Source: Eutreptiella sp. 'Long Island Sound 2002' (taxonomy: Eukaryota; Euglenozoa; Euglenophyceae; Eutreptiales; Eutreptiaceae). Taken from it: 64,000 nucleotides of DNA. The notes below the pieces were generated by a model, which worked only from the letters and a program-made list of their open reading frames with translations, searched no databases and was not told the origin of the DNA. Position 1 is the first letter of the stretch. Each line of letters opens with the position of its first letter. Made by a program: the position numbers and the translations under genes. Positions 62,641 through 64,000 of the stretch are shown here, piece by piece. The stretch lies in contig OZ038398.1 in NCBI GenBank assembly GCA_964036045.1, forward strand, positions 24,174,052 through 24,238,051, given 5' to 3'.

Positions 62641-63760
62641 CGGAAGGACCGGAACATGTTCCGGAAGCGCCGGAACATGTTCCGGAAGGACCGGAACATG
62701 TTCCGGAAGGACCGGAACATGTTCCGGAAGCACCGGAACATGTTCCGGAAGCACCGGAACATGTTCCGGAAGCACCGGAACATGTTCCGGAAGCACCGGA
62801 ACATGTTTCCGGAAGGACCGGAACATGTTCCGGAGGGACCGGAACGTGTTCCGGAAGGACCGGCACATGTTCTGGAAGCGCCGGCACATGTTCCGGAAGC
62901 GCCGGAACATCTTCCGGAAGGACCGGAACATGTTCCGGAAGGACCGGAACATGTTCTGGAAGCGCCGGAACATCTTCCGGAAGCACCGGAACATGTTCCG
63001 GAAGGATCGGAACATGTTCTGATGCTTCCGGAACATATTCCGAAAGCACCGGAACATGTTCCGGAAACACCGGAACATGTTCCGGAAGCGCCGGAACATG
63101 TTCCGGAAGCGCCGGAACATGTTCCGGAAGGACCGGAACATGTTCCGGAAGGACCGGAACATGTTCCGGAAGCGCCGGAACATGTTCCGGAAGCGCCGGA
63201 ACATGTTCCGGAAACACCGGAACATGTTCCGGAAGGACCGGAACATGTTCCGGAAGGACCCGAACATGTTCCGGAATCCCCGGAACATGTTCCGGAAGCA
63301 CCGGAACATGTTCCGGAAGCACCGGAACATGTTCCAGAAGAGCCGGAACATGTTCCGGAGGCGCCGGAACATGTTCCGGAAGCGCCGGAACATGTTCCGG
63401 AAACTCCGGAACATGTTCCGGAAGGACCGGAACATGTTCCGGAAGCGCCGGAACATGTTTCGGAAGGACCGGAACATGTTCCGGTACCGGAACATGTTCC
63501 GGAAGCACCGGAACATGTTCCAATGCTTCCGGAACATGTTCCGAAAGCACCGGAACATGTTCCGGAAGCACCGGAACATGTTCCGGAAGCACCGGAACAT
63601 CTTCCGGAAGCGTCGGAACATGTTCCGGAAGGACCGGAACATGTTCCCGGAAGCGCCGGAACATGTTCCGGTGCTTCCGGAACATGTTCCGGTGCTTCCG
63701 GAACATGTTCCGAAAGCACCGGAACATCTTCCGGAAGCGTCGGAACATGTTCCGGATGGA
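62040..63760. repeat. Irregular-unit zone near the right end
   Basis: Non-21-bp units are more frequent here: GTTTCCGG insertions near 62,047, 62,069 and 62,787, a short GGTACCGG unit near 63,484, and GTTCCCGG near 63,645. CATGTTCTGATGCTTCC near 63,020 and TTCCAATGCTTCC near 63,520 combine degraded arms with flipped spacers. Two successive flipped TGCTT spacers lie near 63,672 and 63,692. Confidence 0.7.
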
Positions 63761-64000
63761 CCGGAACATGTTCCGGAAGGACCGGAACATGTTACGGAAG
63801 CACCGGAACATGTTCCGGAAGCACCGGAACATATTCCGCAAGGATCGGAACATGTTCCGGAAGCCCCGGAACATGTTCCGGAAGCGCCGGAACATGTTCC
63901 GGAAGGACCGGAACGTGTTCCGGAAGGACCGGCACATGTTTTGGAAGCGCCGGCACATGTTCCGGAAGCGCCGGGACATGTTCCGGAAGCACCGGAACAT

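Larger units (their letters stand above)
13042..63700. repeat. Reverse-orientation ('flipped') spacers scattered in the array
   Basis: At a few dozen positions the 5-nt spacer is the reverse complement of a normal one while the neighbouring palindromes continue in phase. Examples: TGCTT at 13,045, 16,951, 45,111 and 63,672; CGCTT at 35,441, 46,362, 48,057 and 53,448; three consecutive CGCTT near 43,838-43,882; TCCTT at 34,121, 45,039, 49,490, 50,036 and 52,943. In domain A, CGATT near 8,996 and 10,593 is a flipped AATCG, and CGATA near 2,232 and 6,454 looks like a mutated one. Because the palindrome reads the same on both strands, inverting a spacer leaves the lattice intact. Confidence 0.9.
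1..64000. repeat. 21-bp palindromic satellite (minisatellite) array filling the window
   Basis: The sequence is a head-to-tail array of a 21-bp unit: the 16-bp perfect palindrome CCGGAACATGTTCCGG plus a 5-nt spacer. The commonest spacers are AAGCG, AAGCA, AAGGA and AATCG; AGGCA, AATCA, AGGCG, AATTA, AAACA and AACTC are minor. Common point variants in the palindrome are CATG to CGTG, GGAACATG to GGATCATG, TTCCGG to TTCTGG or TTCCAG, TTCCGG to TTTCGG or TTCCGA, and CCGG to CCCG. With an AAGCG spacer the unit is 13/21 G+C and holds three CpGs. No non-repeat sequence interrupts it, and both window ends lie inside the array. This is seen directly. A eukaryotic satellite is inferred from size and structure; the family is not one I recognise. 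Confidence 0.98.
1..64000. other. Six-frame-open region; no protein-coding gene annotated
   Basis: Open frames of hundreds to thousands of codons cover both strands, the longest on the minus strand at 9,427-35,133 (8,568 codons) and on the plus strand at 9,850-28,176 (6,108 codons). They are heptad polymers: MFRKRRN, TCSGSAG and HVPEAPE on plus; MFRRFRN, ALPEHVP and GASGTCS on minus. They are open because 21 is a multiple of 3 and the consensus lacks stops in every frame. Units of 12, 16, 19, 22 or 23 bp shift one polymer frame into another without ending translation. The palindrome encodes the same core (PEHVP, RNMFR or SGTCSG) on either strand. I see no signal peptide, unique domain, intron signal or non-repeat terminus. 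A coding role is very unlikely, though repeat translation from a transcript cannot be excluded. Confidence 0.9.
1..64000. promoter_or_regulatory. Array of p53-family-like half-sites (GAACATGTTC)
   Basis: The palindrome centre, GAACATGTTC, satisfies the published p53/p63/p73 half-site pattern RRRCWWGYYY with a CATG core. A canonical element is two half-sites separated by 0-13 bp; here neighbouring half-sites are 11 bp apart and 21 bp centre to centre, close to two turns of B-DNA, so all would face the same side of the helix. CGTG variants break the CWWG core and would be poor sites. The same unit contains TTCCGGAA, which holds back-to-back GGAA cores (ETS-like) and one TTCnnGAA pair (heat-shock-element-like). 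The pattern match is seen; binding in the host is speculation, since the host and its factors are unknown. Confidence 0.3.
48651..64000. repeat. Array domain F: flipped-spacer and truncated-unit rich
   Basis: AAGCG, AAGCA and AAGGA dominate, with AAGCGTC, CCAGAACATGCTCC, AAACACC, AAGCCCC and CATGTCCCGGAATCACC units as recurrent landmarks. A five-unit block combining GGCACATG, TTCTGG, a second GGCACATG and AACATCTTCC units sits at 49,167, 58,296, 60,905 and 62,870, with a partial copy at 63,939; earlier copies are at 44,423 and 44,780 (357 bp apart, 17 units). Reverse-orientation spacers are frequent. Confidence 0.75.

Noticed and set aside
1-64000. CRISPR array
   Set aside because: The 'spacers' are only 5 nt and come from a small recurring set; there are no unique 25-40 nt spacers, leader or cas genes.
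1-64000. LexA/SOS boxes of Gram-positive or actinobacterial type (GAAC-N4-GTTC)
   Set aside because: Here the half-sites are separated by two bases (GAAC-AT-GTTC), not four, and the context is a satellite rather than promoters.
1-64000. Steroid-receptor response elements (AGAACA-N3-TGTTCT)
   Set aside because: The two GAACA-like halves overlap in GAACATGTTC instead of being spaced by three bases, so receptor dimer geometry is wrong.
1-64000. Rho-independent terminators from the inverted repeats
   Set aside because: The palindrome could form a hairpin in RNA, but no T-tract follows it. The few T-runs (4,176, 8,231, 9,828) sit inside a disrupted arm, not after a stem.
1-64000. Telomeric repeat or a known centromeric satellite
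   Set aside because: The unit does not resemble telomere repeats, and I do not recognise it as a known centromeric family. A centromeric or subtelomeric location is possible but cannot be told from sequence.
1-64000. Bacterial or phage origin of the window
   Set aside because: No gene, ribosome-binding site or unique segment in 64 kb and about 3,050 units of a short satellite do not fit a prokaryotic genome, although this is an argument from pattern rather than proof.
1-64000. Pure assembly artefact (looped contig)
   Set aside because: A looped error would give exact copies. Instead the blocks carry layered differences, graded ages and consistent indel arithmetic. Local copy-number errors remain possible.

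Overview
The whole window is one uninterrupted tandem repeat. The unit is 21 bp: a 16-bp perfect palindrome, CCGGAACATGTTCCGG, followed by a 5-nt spacer that is most often AAGCG, AAGCA, AAGGA or AATCG. At 21 bp per unit this is about 3,050 copies. The array runs past both ends of the window, so it is longer than 64 kb and its flanks cannot be seen. I find no gene, RNA gene, transposon, CRISPR array or unique-sequence island anywhere, and no stretch longer than a few tens of bases that departs from the unit.

Very long open frames exist on both strands, up to 8,568 codons (minus strand, 9,427-35,133). They carry no coding information. The unit length is a multiple of three, none of the six frames of the consensus contains a stop, and the palindrome places an ATG in every unit on both strands. 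I annotate no CDS.

The organism cannot be identified. Tens of kilobases of high-copy short satellite with higher-order structure suggest a eukaryotic nuclear genome (heterochromatin, a subtelomere, or a similar satellite block). The consensus has three CpGs per unit. That suggests weak or absent CpG methylation or recent amplification, although many variants are CpG transitions.

Spacer type and rare indel units act as a barcode that divides the array into domains. A (1 to about 11.9 kb) is rich in AATCG spacers, GGATCATG variants, AGGCA spacers and CGTG runs, with a 1,597-bp tandem duplication and a roughly 4-kb duplication. B (about 11.9-23.0 kb) has dispersed copies of a segment marked by one inverted spacer. 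C (about 23.0-28.9 kb) has a 1,344-bp duplication and ends in two blocks of 23-bp units. Near 28.9-29.1 kb the AATCG class almost vanishes. D (29.07-33.0 kb) is rich in AGGCG spacers. E (33.0 to about 48.6 kb) is marked by an AATTA spacer and recurrent 22-bp units. F (about 48.6-64 kb) is marked by 12-bp truncated units, 'flipped' spacers and a 2,931-bp duplication, and becomes irregular near its end.

Marker spacing is an exact multiple of 21, or such a multiple plus the sum of the visible indel units. This argues for growth by unequal exchange or amplification of multi-unit blocks. The palindrome also fits the p53-family half-site pattern RRRCWWGYYY and recurs every two helical turns. That is the most intriguing functional possibility, but it is unproven.
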